The notes below the pieces were generated by a model. That model saw only the letters and a program-made list of their open reading frames with translations, was not told the DNA's origin and made no database searches. Positions 9,174 through 20,520 of a stretch of DNA of 64,000 nucleotides are shown here, in pieces; within the stretch, counting starts at the first letter, position 1; every line of letters starts with the position of its first letter. Both the position numbers and the translations under genes were made by a program. The stretch spans positions 1 to 64,000 of the forward strand of contig NZ_JAQSDA010000028.1 of NCBI RefSeq assembly GCF_029945685.1, written 5' to 3'. Origin of the DNA: Polaromonas sp. Its GTDB lineage: Bacteria; Pseudomonadota; Gammaproteobacteria; Burkholderiales; Burkholderiaceae_C.

Positions 9174-10493
9174 TCAACCACCTGGTGACGTTTTAAAGTT
9201 CGCTTTCTTCAGCAGGGATTCATACTGCTGGGACATCATGTAGTTTTGAACCTGCGCCATGAAATCCATGGTGACAACCACAATAATCAGCAACGAGGTT
9301 CCACCGAAATAGAACGGCACGTTGTACTTCAAAATCAGGAATTCCGGCAACAGACACACAAAGGTGATGTAAATGGCACCCGCCAGAGTCAAGCGCACCA
9401 GAATCTTGTCAATGTAACGCGCCGTCTGATCACCGGGCCGAATGCCAGGAATGAATGCACCGCTCTTCTTCAGGTTGTCAGCTGTTTCCCGGCTATTGAA
9501 AACCAGTGCTGTGTAAAAAAAGCAGAAAAATATGATCGCACTGGCATACAGCAACACATAGATCGGCTGCCCTGGCGTCAGCGTACTGGCGATGTCCTTG
9601 AGCCAACGCGTACCATCCCCGGTACTAAACCAACCGACCACGGTTGCCGGCAAAAGGATGATCGACGAAGCAAAAATGGGAGGGATCACACCAGCCATGT
9701 TGAGCTTCAAAGGCAGATGGGACGATTGACCGCCATAGACCTTGTTACCGACCTGACGCCTGGCGTAGTTCACCAGAATCTTTCGCTGCCCACGCTCCAC
9801 AAACACAACAAAATAAGTTACCAAAACAACAACGGCAACAATCACGATGGCCACCAGAATACTCATGGCACCGGTTCGGACAAGCTCAAGCAAACCGCCA
9901 AGAGCATTGGGCAGGCCTGCTGCAATACCCGCAAAAATCAGGATCGAGATGCCGTTACCCAGACCACGCTCGGTGATCTGCTCACCGAGCCACATCAGAA
10001 ACATCGTGCCCGCGGTCAAACTGACCACAGCCGTCATGCGAAAACCAAATCCAGGAGCCAGCACCAGACCTGGAGAGCTCTCCAGTGCAACCGCAATACC
10101 CATCGACTGGAACAATGCCAGACCCAAGGTCCCGTAACGGGTGTACTGCGTGATCTTCCTGCGACCAGCTTCACCTTCCTTTTTCATCTGCTCGAATGTC
10201 GGAACGACATAGGTGAGCAACTGCATGATGATGGAGGCCGAGATGTAAGGCATGATGCCCAGCGCAAACACCGTGAACCGCGACAGGGCTCCTCCGGAGA
10301 ACATATTGAACAAACTCAATATGCCGCCCTGCTGCCCCTTGAACAGTTGCTGCAATTGCCCGGGGTCAATTCCAGGAACCGGGATATGCGCACCAACCCG
10401 ATACACCACCAGCGCAAGCAACAAAAACACAAGCCTGTTGCGCAGATCACCGAACTTGCCGGTTTTTGCAATTTGTGCAGAGCTGGTTGCCAC
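9174..10493 (-). CDS. secY: Preprotein translocase subunit SecY
   Basis: 439 residues, ten predicted membrane helices, the standard SecY size. Family signatures include [20 protein letters not shown] in helix 1, the plug-region [20 protein letters not shown], and the C-terminal cytoplasmic loop with [20 protein letters not shown]. It forms the protein-conducting channel with SecE and SecG. It is embedded in the spc operon between rplO and infA. Confidence 0.97.
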   Translation of the reverse strand: MATSSAQIAKTGKFGDLRNRLVFLLLALVVYRVGAHIPVPGIDPGQLQQLFKGQQGGILSLFNMFSGGALSRFTVFALGIMPYISASIIMQLLTYVVPTFEQMKKEGEAGRRKITQYTRYGTLGLALFQSMGIAVALESSPGLVLAPGFGFRMTAVVSLTAGTMFLMWLGEQITERGLGNGISILIFAGIAAGLPNALGGLLELVRTGAMSILVAIVIVAVVVLVTYFVVFVERGQRKILVNYARRQVGNKVYGGQSSHLPLKLNMAGVIPPIFASSIILLPATVVGWFSTGDGTRWLKDIASTLTPGQPIYVLLYASAIIFFCFFYTALVFNSRETADNLKKSGAFIPGIRPGDQTARYIDKILVRLTLAGAIYITFVCLLPEFLILKYNVPFYFGGTSLLIIVVVTMDFMAQVQNYMMSQQYESLLKKANFKTSPGG

Positions 10494-10515
10494 TGGTGTT
10501 ATCCGTGTATGAAAA

Positions 10516-10950
10516 TTAAGCGAGCACGCCGCCAGCGGCTTCGATCACGGCCTTGGCACCTGCAGTCGCACCGATGCCATTGAGCTTGACAGCCTTGGTC
10601 AACGCACCCGACTTGATGACTTTGACGTTCTTTGCCAGCTGACCCACCAGACCGGCTGTTTTGAGCGTCAACAGATCCACCTCGGCCAAACCGAGCTGCT
10701 CAAGCGCAGCCAAGGTGACTTCCGCATTGAACTTGAGGTTGTGCGACTTGAAGCCACGCTTGGGCAAGCGGCGCTGCAAAGGCATCTGACCGCCTTCAAA
10801 ACCCACCTTATGGTAGCCACCAGCGCGGGATTTCTGGCCTTTATGGCCACGACCGGCGGTTTTGCCAATGCCCGAACCGATACCGCGACCGACGCGGCGT
10901 TTGGCATGTTTTGCGCCTGCGGCAGGCTTGATTCCGTTTAGTTCCATCAT
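10516..10950 (-). CDS. rplO: 50S ribosomal protein L15
   Basis: 144 residues. The Gly/Arg-rich N-terminal tail ([20 protein letters not shown], then [12 protein letters not shown]) is the L15 signature; the C-terminal half contacts domain II of 23S rRNA. It lies 10 bp after rpmD. Confidence 0.97.
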   Translation of the reverse strand: MMELNGIKPAAGAKHAKRRVGRGIGSGIGKTAGRGHKGQKSRAGGYHKVGFEGGQMPLQRRLPKRGFKSHNLKFNAEVTLAALEQLGLAEVDLLTLKTAGLVGQLAKNVKVIKSGALTKAVKLNGIGATAGAKAVIEAAGGVLA

Positions 10951-10959
10951 AAGCTCCGC

Positions 10960-11142
10960 TTACAGCACCTTGACCAGGTAGCTGATCTTGTTGATCATGC
11001 CGCGCACCGCGGGCGTGTCCTGCAGTTCGCTCTTGCTGTTGATACCACGGAGACCCAGACCACGCACCGTGGCGCGATGGGATTCCTTGGTGCCAATCGG
11101 GCTGCGAACCAGCGTCACCGTAAGTTTTTTCTCTGTCGTCAT
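10960..11142 (-). CDS. rpmD: 50S ribosomal protein L30
   Basis: 60 residues, the normal short bacterial L30. [20 protein letters not shown] and [11 protein letters not shown] are characteristic. It is tightly packed between rpsE and rplO in the spc operon. Confidence 0.96.
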   Translation of the reverse strand: MTTEKKLTVTLVRSPIGTKESHRATVRGLGLRGINSKSELQDTPAVRGMINKISYLVKVL

Positions 11143-11153
11143 TGGGTATCGCC

Positions 11154-11672
11154 TTAGCCGAAGATTTCTTCGACGGATTTACCACGCTTGGCTGCGATGT
11201 CCGAAGCCGTCGTGGAGTTATTCAGGGCGTCCATCGTTGCACGCACCATGTTGTACGGATTGCTGGAGCCATGGCTTTTAGCGACGATATCAGTGATACC
11301 CATCACTTCAAACACTGCACGCATGGGGCCGCCGGCAATAATGCCAGTACCTTTGGCCGCTGGCATCATCATGACGCTGGCAGCACCCCAATGGCCGAAC
11401 ACATTGTGATGAAGCGTGCCGTTTTTCAGGGACACCTTCGTCATGTTGCGACGCGCTTCTTCCATGGCTTTTTGTACGGCTGCAGGCACTTCTTTCGACT
11501 TGCCCTTACCCATACCGACACGACCGTCGCCATCGCCAACCACGGTCAGGGCGGCAAAACCCAAAATCCGGCCGCCTTTGACAACTTTGGTCACGCGGTT
11601 CACCGCGATCATTTTTTCCTTCAGACCATCGTCTGGAGCGTCGTTTTGTTGTTTTGCTTGAAACTTAGCCAT
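11154..11672 (-). CDS. rpsE: 30S ribosomal protein S5
   Basis: 172 residues. The N-terminal double-stranded-RNA-binding half contains [20 protein letters not shown], and the C-terminal half contains [21 protein letters not shown]5 works in decoding fidelity beside S4. Neighbours are rplR and rpmD. Confidence 0.97.
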   Translation of the reverse strand: MAKFQAKQQNDAPDDGLKEKMIAVNRVTKVVKGGRILGFAALTVVGDGDGRVGMGKGKSKEVPAAVQKAMEEARRNMTKVSLKNGTLHHNVFGHWGAASVMMMPAAKGTGIIAGGPMRAVFEVMGITDIVAKSHGSSNPYNMVRATMDALNNSTTASDIAAKRGKSVEEIFG

Positions 11673-11689
11673 ACTTAATTCCAGTCTGC

Positions 11690-12055
11690 TTAGAACTGCA
11701 AGCCAGCTTCGCGAGCCGCCTCGGCCAGCGCTTTAACGCGGCCGTGGTACGCAAAACCAGCGCGATCAAACGCTACTTTTTCCACACCTGCCGCTTTTGC
11801 CTTTTCGGCAATGCGCTTGCCAATGGCCTGCGCAGCAGCAACGTTGGCACCTTTGCCCGAAGCGCCAAGATCCTTGCGAACTTCGACTTCCGCGGTCGAG
11901 GCAGATGCCAGGATCTTGGTACCGTCGCCAGAGATGACGCTGGCGTAGATATGCAAATTGGTGCGGTTCACCGTCAGACGGGCAACACCTTGGGTGGCAA
12001 TGCGAATGCGGGTCTGGCGTGAACGACGAAGGCGCTGCTCTTTTTTGGTCAACAT
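11690..12055 (-). CDS. rplR: 50S ribosomal protein L18
   Basis: 121 residues. The basic start ([20 protein letters not shown]) and the end ([20 protein letters not shown]) are typical of L18, which binds 5S rRNA together with L5 (also encoded here) and L25. Confidence 0.97.
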   Translation of the reverse strand: MLTKKEQRLRRSRQTRIRIATQGVARLTVNRTNLHIYASVISGDGTKILASASTAEVEVRKDLGASGKGANVAAAQAIGKRIAEKAKAAGVEKVAFDRAGFAYHGRVKALAEAAREAGLQF

Positions 12056-12066
12056 GGTGCAGCTCC

Positions 12067-12600
12067 TTATTTCTTCTTGGTTTCTTTGATCGTGATCTTC
12101 TCATCCGAATAACGGATGCCCTTGCCCTTGTAGGGCTCGGGAGGACGGACCGCACGAACTTCGGCAGCAATTTGGCCGACGCGCTGACGATCCGACCCCT
12201 TGATGACCACTTCGGTGGGCGTCGGTGTTGCCACCTGAATGCCGGCCGGCATATCCATCACCACAGGATGTGAATACCCAACCGTCAGGTTCAGCTTGGC
12301 ACCTTGGGCCTGGGCCTTGTAACCCACACCAACCAGATTCAGCTTTTTCTCGAAGCCCTTGGTGACACCCGTCACCATGTTGTTAACCAGCTGGCGCATG
12401 GTTCCGCTCATGGCGTTGGCTTCACGCGACTCGTTGGCCGGCACAAAAGTCAGTTGGCCAGCATCAATCTTGATGGTCACCAGAGAATTCTGCGTCAGCG
12501 CCAGGGTACCGAGGGCACCCTTGACATTGATCTGGTCGTCTTTCATCGCCACGTCCACACCCTGAGGCACGACGACTGGCATTTTTCCTACACGAGACAT
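12067..12600 (-). CDS. rplF: 50S ribosomal protein L6
   Basis: 177 residues, two similar domains. [20 protein letters not shown] opens the protein and the C-terminal signature [20 protein letters not shown] lies near the end. L6 sits close to the GTPase-associated region of the large subunit. The gene follows rpsH by 22 bp. Confidence 0.97.
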   Translation of the reverse strand: MSRVGKMPVVVPQGVDVAMKDDQINVKGALGTLALTQNSLVTIKIDAGQLTFVPANESREANAMSGTMRQLVNNMVTGVTKGFEKKLNLVGVGYKAQAQGAKLNLTVGYSHPVVMDMPAGIQVATPTPTEVVIKGSDRQRVGQIAAEVRAVRPPEPYKGKGIRYSDEKITIKETKKK

Positions 12601-12622
12601 TTCAGTTACTCCTCAATGCCCG

Positions 12623-13018
12623 TTAGGCCACATAGCAAAGTACTTCGCCACCGATACCGGTAGCGCGCGCCTTGCGATCAGTCATGACACCCTGGGGGGT
12701 CGTGACAATGGCGACGCCCAGACCGTTCATGACCTGGGGGATAGCGCCGTGGCCTTTGTAGACGCGAAGGCCAGGGCGGCTGACGCGCTCAATGCGCTCA
12801 ATCACCGGGCGTCCTGCGTAATACTTCAGGGCGATTTCCAACTGCGGCTTGCCATCGTTGGCATTGACGGAAAAGCCATCAATGTAGCCCTCATCCTTCA
12901 AAACCTGTGCGATGGCAACTTTGACTTTTGAAGACGGCACCAGCACAACAGCTTTTTCAACCATTTGTGCATTGCGGATGCGCGTCAGCATGTCGGCGAT
13001 AGGATCACTCATACTCAT
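12623..13018 (-). CDS. rpsH: 30S ribosomal protein S8
   Basis: 131 residues. [20 protein letters not shown] and the ending [19 protein letters not shown] are diagnostic. S8 binds 16S rRNA helix 21 and in E. coli represses the spc operon by binding a mimic of that helix near rplE; I could not verify such a fold here. Confidence 0.97.
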   Translation of the reverse strand: MSMSDPIADMLTRIRNAQMVEKAVVLVPSSKVKVAIAQVLKDEGYIDGFSVNANDGKPQLEIALKYYAGRPVIERIERVSRPGLRVYKGHGAIPQVMNGLGVAIVTTPQGVMTDRKARATGIGGEVLCYVA

Positions 13019-13036
13019 TTGCGGTTCTCCTATTGC

Positions 13037-13342
13037 TTACCAGCTTGCCTTGGTGATACCAGGGATATCACCAGCAAAAGCCAACTCGCGAATCTTGGCA
13101 CGAGCCAAGCCAAATTGACGGAATGTGCCACGCGGACGACCCGTGATCGCACAGCGGTTGCGCTGGCGTGTCGGATTCGCATTGCGGGGCAACTTTTGCA
13201 ACTCCAGACGGGCCAGTGCGCGCTCTTCATCGGAGCGCTTGGCGTCGTTGGACGTTGCTTTGAGTTCAGCGTGTTTCTTGGCGAACTTGGCCACGAGTTT
13301 GTCGCGCTTCAGTTCACGTTGCAATAAAGCCTGTTTTGCCAT
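13037..13342 (-). CDS. rpsN: 30S ribosomal protein S14, zinc-free form
   Basis: 101 residues from ATG at 13342 ([20 protein letters not shown]); a longer upstream frame is not needed and would overlap rplE. The C-terminal [20 protein letters not shown] is the S14 signature. The length and the lack of a CxxC pair show the long, zinc-independent form. Confidence 0.96.
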   Translation of the reverse strand: MAKQALLQRELKRDKLVAKFAKKHAELKATSNDAKRSDEERALARLELQKLPRNANPTRQRNRCAITGRPRGTFRQFGLARAKIRELAFAGDIPGITKASW

Positions 13343-13349
13343 GCCCGCC

Positions 13350-13931
13350 TCAGTTCTTGAACGGAAAACGGAAGCCGGTGAGGAGCGCCTTGCACTCTTC
13401 GTCGGTCTTTGCCGTGGTGGTGATGCTGATATTGAGACCACGCAAGGCGTCAACCTTGTCGTACTCAATTTCAGGGAAAATGATCTGCTCTTTCACGCCG
13501 ATGTTGTAGTTGCCGCGACCATCAAAGGCCCGGCCGGAGATACCACGAAAGTCGCGAACACGGGGCAGGGCCACCGTGACAAAACGATCAAGGAACTCAT
13601 ACATCTGGACGCCACGCAGCGTGACCATGCAGCCAATCGGAAGATCTTCGCGGATCTTGAAACCGGCAATAGCCTTCTTGGCCTTGGTCACCACCGGCTT
13701 CTGGCCGGCAATCTTGGTCATGTCGCTGACAGCATGCTCCATGACCTTTTTGTCGGCCACAGCCTCGCTCACACCCATGTTGAGGGTGATCTTTGTGATG
13801 CGGGGAACCTGCATCGGCGACTTGTAGCCGAATTTCTCCATCAGCGCGGGTGCGATTTTTTCGCGGAACTGGGCCTGCAGGCGAGCCTGGGCAGGTGCAG
13901 CTTGGGTAGGTGCGGTCTTTGCCATGCTCAT
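13350..13931 (-). CDS. rplE: 50S ribosomal protein L5
   Basis: 193 residues; the usual 179-residue core is preceded by an Ala/Gln-rich extension. Signatures include [20 protein letters not shown] and [21 protein letters not shown]5 binds 5S rRNA. The ATG at 13931 overlaps the rplX stop (ATGA); a second ATG at 13925 lies about ten bases after AAGG and may be the real start. Confidence 0.95.
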   Translation of the reverse strand: MSMAKTAPTQAAPAQARLQAQFREKIAPALMEKFGYKSPMQVPRITKITLNMGVSEAVADKKVMEHAVSDMTKIAGQKPVVTKAKKAIAGFKIREDLPIGCMVTLRGVQMYEFLDRFVTVALPRVRDFRGISGRAFDGRGNYNIGVKEQIIFPEIEYDKVDALRGLNISITTTAKTDEECKALLTGFRFPFKN

Positions 13932-14248
13932 GCAGCCTTAATTTCTTCGCCGCTGGACTTGAAGACGCGCACTTTTTTGCCGTCAGCCAACAACTTGATA
14001 CCCACCCGATCCGCCTTGCCCGTTGCAGCATTGAAAATGGCCACATTGGACTGGTGAATCGGCATGCTTTTTTCAACGATGCCGCCAGTAGCCCCCTTGA
14101 GAGGGTTGGGCTTGGTGTGTTTCTTCACCAGGTTGATCCCGTCCACCAGCACATGGCTGTCGTCCTTGCGCAGCGAAATCGTGCCACGCTTACCCTTGTC
14201 ACGACCTGCGATCACAATGATCTCGTCGCCTTTGCGAATCTTGTTCAT
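13928..14248 (-). CDS. rplX: 50S ribosomal protein L24
   Basis: 106 residues. The KOW motif ([20 protein letters not shown]) opens the protein and [20 protein letters not shown] is the L24 signature. It starts assembly of the large subunit at the 5' end of 23S rRNA. It overlaps rplE by four bases. Confidence 0.97.
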   Translation of the reverse strand: MNKIRKGDEIIVIAGRDKGKRGTISLRKDDSHVLVDGINLVKKHTKPNPLKGATGGIVEKSMPIHQSNVAIFNAATGKADRVGIKLLADGKKVRVFKSSGEEIKAA

Positions 14249-14257
14249 GGCGCGTCC

Positions 14258-14626
14258 TTACAGAACTTCAGGAGCCAGGGACACGATCTTCATGAACTTC
14301 TCGGTGCGCAACTCGCGCGTCACCGGTCCGAAGATGCGGGTGCCAATAGGCTCCAGCTTGGCATTAAGCAACACGGCTGCGTTGCCATCGAATTTGACGA
14401 GTGAACCATCGCCGCGACGGATGCCCTTGGCAGTACGAACCACCACAGCACTGTAGACCTCGCCTTTTTTGACGCGGCCACGCGGAGCGGCTTCTTTGAT
14501 ACTCACCTTGATGACATCGCCGACGCTGGCATAGCGGCGCTTGGACCCGCCCAGCACCTTGATGCACATCACAGATTTGGCACCCGTGTTGTCAGCAACA
14601 TCGAGTTTGGATTGCGTTTGAATCAT
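14258..14626 (-). CDS. rplN: 50S ribosomal protein L14
   Basis: 122 residues, the standard length. [20 protein letters not shown] and [20 protein letters not shown] are diagnostic. It is the first gene of the ribosomal cluster here: rpsQ and the rest of the S10 operon, which precede rplN in E. coli, are absent, and glpD lies upstream. A near-consensus promoter stands about 140 bases before the start. Confidence 0.97.
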   Translation of the reverse strand: MIQTQSKLDVADNTGAKSVMCIKVLGGSKRRYASVGDVIKVSIKEAAPRGRVKKGEVYSAVVVRTAKGIRRGDGSLVKFDGNAAVLLNAKLEPIGTRIFGPVTRELRTEKFMKIVSLAPEVL

Positions 14627-14669
14627 TTAAATTAGTCCCAACTTGCACCAGCGCCTTTTCCCCAGAGGG

Positions 14670-14689
14670 AAGACTTGCCAGTCAGTCTT
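14670..14689 (-). promoter_or_regulatory. Hairpin in the rplN leader
   Basis: A six-base inverted repeat (AAGACT and its complement) with an eight-base loop lies in the untranslated leader between the promoter and rplN. It has no U tract, so it is not an obvious terminator; a role in leader folding or feedback is only a guess. Confidence 0.3.
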
Positions 14690-14768
14690 GGGCCCGTCGT
14701 CCACACCGCAAACCACTTGCGATGCTTCCGTTAGGCAGAATTCTCAGCTTTTTACAGCGAAGCCCACG

Positions 14769-14797
14769 ATTATTAACAAATTTCGTCCGCCTGTCAA
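14769..14797 (-). promoter_or_regulatory. Sigma-70 promoter of the spc-alpha cluster
   Basis: TTGACA (perfect -35, at 14792-14797), a 17-base spacer and AATAAT (5/6 match to the -10, at 14769-14774) on the minus strand. The start of transcription would be near 14762, giving a leader of about 135 bases. It explains how the ribosomal genes are expressed without the S10 operon in front. Confidence 0.85.
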
Positions 14798-14948
14798 CAC
14801 CTGGTAATGCAAATTCTTCGACAAGCACGATTCCTGGCAGGACCATATGCCAAACTGGCGTCAGGCCCCTGATGGGTGGGCGCAAGCCGCTATCAAAAAC
14901 AGAGCGCCAACCAGGCCTCAGCCCGTTTCAGAACGCCCCCGGTGGCAT

Positions 14949-16544
14949 TCATTGCGGCAAAGTCAGGTACTGATCGGCCAAGGCAAGGAAATCCGCCAGC
15001 TGGGGATCCCGCTGGTTTTCCTCCACCAACAGGTCGGCCACGGTAGCCGCCAGGGTCCTGGCCAGGGCGGCGTCCAGAAACAGGAGCCGGGATCGGCGCG
15101 CCAATACATCCTCAACCGTGCGGGCGTACTCGTAACGCGCCGCAAAACGCACCATCGCCTCCGACAGGCCGCCGCCCAGCATTCTTTCCGCTCCCGGCAG
15201 GGCCTGGACGGCTGCCGCCTCGCTTCCATACAAATGCACACCCGGCTCATCACTTATCTTGTGGACGGAGGGCTGAGCCCCCACCAACTGGAGGCTGGCC
15301 GTGACGCCACCCGGGCGGTGTGCCAGCAACTCGGCTCCAACACAACTGTCCAGCACGTCTTCCGCCATCGCCCGGTAGGTCGTCCATTTGCCGCCGGTCA
15401 CGGTGACCAGGCCGCTTTTGCTGACCAGGACGGTATGTTCACGGGACAGCGCCTGTGTGCTGTCGCCATCGTCTTGCGGTGGTTTGACCAGCGGACGCAA
15501 GCCAACCCAGATGCTTTTGATGTCGGCCGGACCGGGTGCCCGGCTCAGGTAGCGAGCCGATTCGCCGAGGATGAAGTCGACCTCTTCACGAAAGGCCAGC
15601 GGTTCACGCGCCAGGTCGTTGCGCGGCGTGTCGGTGGTTCCCAGGATGGTCTTGCCAAGCCAGGGCACGGCAAAGAGCACCCGTCCGTCCGCGGTTTTCG
15701 GAACCAGCAGGGCGTGGTCGGTGGGCAAAAACGAGCGATCAACGACGATGTGAACGCCCTGACTGGGTGCGACCATGGGTTTTGCCTCGCGGCCTATGGC
15801 CTGACCGTCGAGGAGTCTCAGCTGATCAACCCACACCCCAGCCGCATTCACGATACATTTGGCACGCAGTGTAAGTGCTTGCCCACTTTCACGATCCACC
15901 ACATGCAGGCCCACCAACTTGCCGTCTTCATGGACAAGGCCGGTCGCAGCACAATAATTGACCAGCAAGGCGCCGGCTCGGGCGGCACTGCGCGCCAGCG
16001 CCAGCGCGAGCCGCGCATCGTCGAACTGGCCATCCCAGTACTTGACCCCGCCCCTGAGTCCGAGCGGGCGGGCCGTGGGCTGGAGTTGCAATGTTTCGGC
16101 GCGGTTGAGGAACTCGGTGGCACCCAGACCGGCCTTGCCGGCCAGCGCGTCATACATCTTGAGTCCGATTCCATAAAACGGAGCCTCCCAGAACTTGTAG
16201 GAAGGCATCACAAAAGGCAGGGGCTGCGCCAGATGCGGCGCATTGGCCAGCAGGCGCGTGCGTTCATGCAGGGCTTCGCGAACCAGGGAAATATTGCCCT
16301 GCGCCAGATAGCGAACCCCGCCATGGACCAGCTTGGTGGCGCGCGAGGAGGTGCCCTTGGCAAAGTCGTGTGACTCGACCACGACGACGGAAAATCCGCG
16401 TGCCGCGGCATCAAGCGCAACACCAAGACCGGTGGCACCGCCGCCGATGATCGCAATGTCGTAAGTGTGGGAGGCCTTGAGGCGTTCTATCAGGTCTGCG
16501 CGTCGCGTTGGCAACGGGGGGGAATCAAAAGTCATGGGCTTCAT
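14949..16544 (-). CDS. glpD: Glycerol-3-phosphate dehydrogenase, FAD-dependent
   Basis: About 531 residues from Met at 16544 (MKPMTFDSPPLPTRRADLIE); the frame stays open upstream to 16607, and Met at 16535 is also possible. It oxidises sn-glycerol 3-phosphate to dihydroxyacetone phosphate at the inner membrane, passing electrons to quinone. The FAD-binding motif YDIAIIGGGATGLGVALDAA lies near the N terminus; GTSSRATKLVHGGVRYLAQG and KSGLVTVTGGKWTTYRAMAE are family signatures. It is the last gene of the glycerol import operon, after the binding-protein gene. Confidence 0.95.
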   Translation of the reverse strand: MKPMTFDSPPLPTRRADLIERLKASHTYDIAIIGGGATGLGVALDAAARGFSVVVVESHDFAKGTSSRATKLVHGGVRYLAQGNISLVREALHERTRLLANAPHLAQPLPFVMPSYKFWEAPFYGIGLKMYDALAGKAGLGATEFLNRAETLQLQPTARPLGLRGGVKYWDGQFDDARLALALARSAARAGALLVNYCAATGLVHEDGKLVGLHVVDRESGQALTLRAKCIVNAAGVWVDQLRLLDGQAIGREAKPMVAPSQGVHIVVDRSFLPTDHALLVPKTADGRVLFAVPWLGKTILGTTDTPRNDLAREPLAFREEVDFILGESARYLSRAPGPADIKSIWVGLRPLVKPPQDDGDSTQALSREHTVLVSKSGLVTVTGGKWTTYRAMAEDVLDSCVGAELLAHRPGGVTASLQLVGAQPSVHKISDEPGVHLYGSEAAAVQALPGAERMLGGGLSEAMVRFAARYEYARTVEDVLARRSRLLFLDAALARTLAATVADLLVEENQRDPQLADFLALADQYLTLPQ

Positions 16545-16681
16545 TGTCCATCTCCGCGGCAAGCCCTGCACAGGCTGCGCATTCGTGGCCGCCTTGTTGG
16601 CAAGCACGCACGGACACGGTGGTCCGTGCGCGGTCTTGCATCAGTCAAGCAACATGCGGGCCGGGGCCCAGCTGGGCGCGG

Positions 16682-18412
<1,731 letters not shown>

Positions 18413-18500
18413 GACTTGTCTCCTCAATTGAATACCTCCCCCAGTGTTTCCATGACTCGCCCGGCTCGGGGAAGCAATGAGCCGAATCCGTACTCTCCCA

Positions 18501-18809
18501 CTAGCCTTTGCGCATCACAAGCGCAATCCATCCCATGGAGATGAAAAAACTCACCCAGATCGACGGGTCGGTCTGCAAGCCCAGCGCCGCACCGAGCTTG
18601 CCGCTGAGACCAACAAAAATCAGATTGATATAGGCCGCCCCTAGCAGGCCGATGAACAGCCGGTCACCGCGTGTGGTATCCAGCGGCAGAAAGCCGCGAC
18701 GCACGGTGGTGGGAGACTTGATCTCCCAGATCGTCATGCCGATCAGCATCAGCACAATGCAGCTGAAAAAGACCGCCACAGGCAAGGTCCACGCCATCCA
18801 CTCAAACAT
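18501..18809 (-). CDS. DUF2160-type small membrane protein of the glycerol importer operon
   Basis: 102 residues with three or four hydrophobic segments (FEWMAWTLPVAVFFSCIVLM; FIGLLGAAYINLIFVGLSGK; WVSFFISMGWIALVM). It lies between the permease and binding-protein genes and belongs to a family I know as DUF2160, repeatedly found in glycerol ABC operons. Its job is unknown; an accessory subunit of the importer is plausible from position. Confidence 0.75.
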   Translation of the reverse strand: MFEWMAWTLPVAVFFSCIVLMLIGMTIWEIKSPTTVRRGFLPLDTTRGDRLFIGLLGAAYINLIFVGLSGKLGAALGLQTDPSIWVSFFISMGWIALVMRKG

Positions 18810-18821
18810 GGTTGCTCCTCC

Positions 18822-19634
18822 TCATACCCGCCCCATCGCAAAACCTTTGGCGATGTAATGCCGCACAAACCAGATCACGATCGCGCCGGGGACGATGGTC
18901 AGCACCCCAGCGGCAGCAAGGGTCGCCCAGTCCATGCCCGAGGCCGAAACCGTGCGCGTCATCGTGGCGACGATGGGCTTGGCATTGACGCTGGTGAGGG
19001 TGCGGGCCAGCAACAGCTCGACCCAGCTGAACATGAAACAGAAGAAAGCCGCCACGCCGACGCCGGCCTTGATCAGCGGCAGGAAGATGCGGACGAAGAA
19101 GCGCGGAAAGGAGTAACCGTCGATATAGGCGGTTTCGTCGATCTCGCGCGGAATGCCGCTCATGAAACCCTCAAGAATCCAGACCGCCAGCGGTACGTTG
19201 AACAGCAGGTGCGCCAGCGCCACGGCGATGTGGGTGTCCATCAGTCCCACCGTGGTGTAGAGCTGGAAGAAGGGCAGCAAAAACACGGCTGGCGGCGTCA
19301 TGCGGTTGGTCAGCAGCCAGAAGAACACATGTTTGTCGCCGATGAAGCTGTAGCGGGAAAATGCATAGGCCGCTGGCAAAGCCACGGTGATCGAGATCAC
19401 GGTGTTGATGGCCACATAGATCAGGGAATTGATGTAGCCCGAATACCAGGAGGCATCGGTAAAAATGGTCCGGTAGTTGGCCCAAGTGAACTCCTGCGGA
19501 AAGAAGGAAAAACTCGAGAGGATTTCCGAATTTGTCTTGAAGCTCATGTTGACCATCCAGTAGATGGGCAACAGCGCAAAAACAATGTAGGCAATGAGGA
19601 ACAACGTCCTCGCCTGGAAACGGGGTTTATTCAC
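18822..19634 (-). CDS. glpQ: Glycerol ABC transporter permease GlpQ
   Basis: About 270 residues from a GTG at 19634 (MNKPRFQARTLFLIAYIVFA), which overlaps the glpP stop by eight bases and suggests coupled translation. Six membrane helices are predicted. The cytoplasmic EAA loop that docks the ATPase reads EIDETAYIDGYSFPRFFVRI, typical of CUT1-type sugar permeases. With GlpP it forms the membrane channel. Confidence 0.88.
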   Translation of the reverse strand: MNKPRFQARTLFLIAYIVFALLPIYWMVNMSFKTNSEILSSFSFFPQEFTWANYRTIFTDASWYSGYINSLIYVAINTVISITVALPAAYAFSRYSFIGDKHVFFWLLTNRMTPPAVFLLPFFQLYTTVGLMDTHIAVALAHLLFNVPLAVWILEGFMSGIPREIDETAYIDGYSFPRFFVRIFLPLIKAGVGVAAFFCFMFSWVELLLARTLTSVNAKPIVATMTRTVSASGMDWATLAAAGVLTIVPGAIVIWFVRHYIAKGFAMGRV

Positions 19635-20520
19635 CAGTGTTCTCCTTGGTCGCGGTGCCCACCCGCTGCATCCAGTTGTAGAGGACAAAGCACAGCAGCA
19701 GGATGATCAGGAAATAAATCAGCGAGAACGCCGCCGCCGGCCCCAGATCGAACTGGCCCACTGCTTTTTGCGTGAGGTACTGCGACAGGAAGGTGGTCGC
19801 GTTGCCCGGCCCGCCACCGGTCAGGACAAAAGGCTCGGTGTAGATCATGAAACTGTCCATGAAACGCAGCAACACGGCGATCATCAGCACGCCGCGCATC
19901 TTGGGCAGCTGGATGTAGCGGAACACCGCAAATTTGCTGGCGCCGTCGATGCGCGCCGCCTGGTAGTAGGCGTCCGGGATGGACCGCAGGCCGGCGTAAC
20001 AAAGCAGTGCGACCAGCGGCGTCCAATGCCAGACATCCATGACCAGCACGGTGATCCAGGCGTGCAGCGCGTTGCCGGTATAGCTGTAGTCGAAACCCAT
20101 TTTCTGCAGCACCATGCCGAGCAGGCCAATATCGGCACGTCCGTAGATCTGCCAGATGGTGCCCACGACGTTCCAGGGAATCAACAGCGAGAGGGCCACC
20201 AGCACCAGAACCAGCGAGGCTCTCCATCCTTGCGCCGGCATTGACAGCGCCAGCGCGATACCCAGTGGAATTTCCACGGCCAGCACCGCAAACGAAAATG
20301 TCAGCTGCCGCCACAGCGCTGCGTGCAGGTCTTCATCGCGCATCACTGCCGCAAACCACTCGGTTCCGACAAACACCCGTCGCTCGGGCGAGATGATGTC
20401 CTGCACCGAATAGTTAACCACGGTCATCAGGGGCAGGATGGCGGAAAAGGCGACGCAGATGATGACCGGCAGCACCAGCAACCACGCCTTCTGGTTGACC
20501 GGTTTGTTGGTGGTACTCAT
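19627..20520 (-). CDS. glpP: Glycerol ABC transporter permease GlpP
   Basis: 297 residues, six predicted membrane helices after a short N terminus (AWLLVLPVIICVAFSAILPL). The EAA-type loop is SIPDAYYQAARIDGASKFAV. Its ATG overlaps the glpT stop by four bases. It pairs with GlpQ in the importer. Confidence 0.88.
   Translation of the reverse strand: MSTTNKPVNQKAWLLVLPVIICVAFSAILPLMTVVNYSVQDIISPERRVFVGTEWFAAVMRDEDLHAALWRQLTFSFAVLAVEIPLGIALALSMPAQGWRASLVLVLVALSLLIPWNVVGTIWQIYGRADIGLLGMVLQKMGFDYSYTGNALHAWITVLVMDVWHWTPLVALLCYAGLRSIPDAYYQAARIDGASKFAVFRYIQLPKMRGVLMIAVLLRFMDSFMIYTEPFVLTGGGPGNATTFLSQYLTQKAVGQFDLGPAAAFSLIYFLIILLLCFVLYNWMQRVGTATKENTGE

Noticed and set aside
9246-10583. Long plus-strand open frame (445 codons) opposite secY
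   Set aside because: It is the antisense shadow of secY; the translation is His/Gln/Arg-rich with no family character, while secY is unmistakable.
14847-16373. 508-codon plus-strand frame opposite glpD
   Set aside because: Shadow of glpD; no recognisable protein, and it would cover the glpD stop region.
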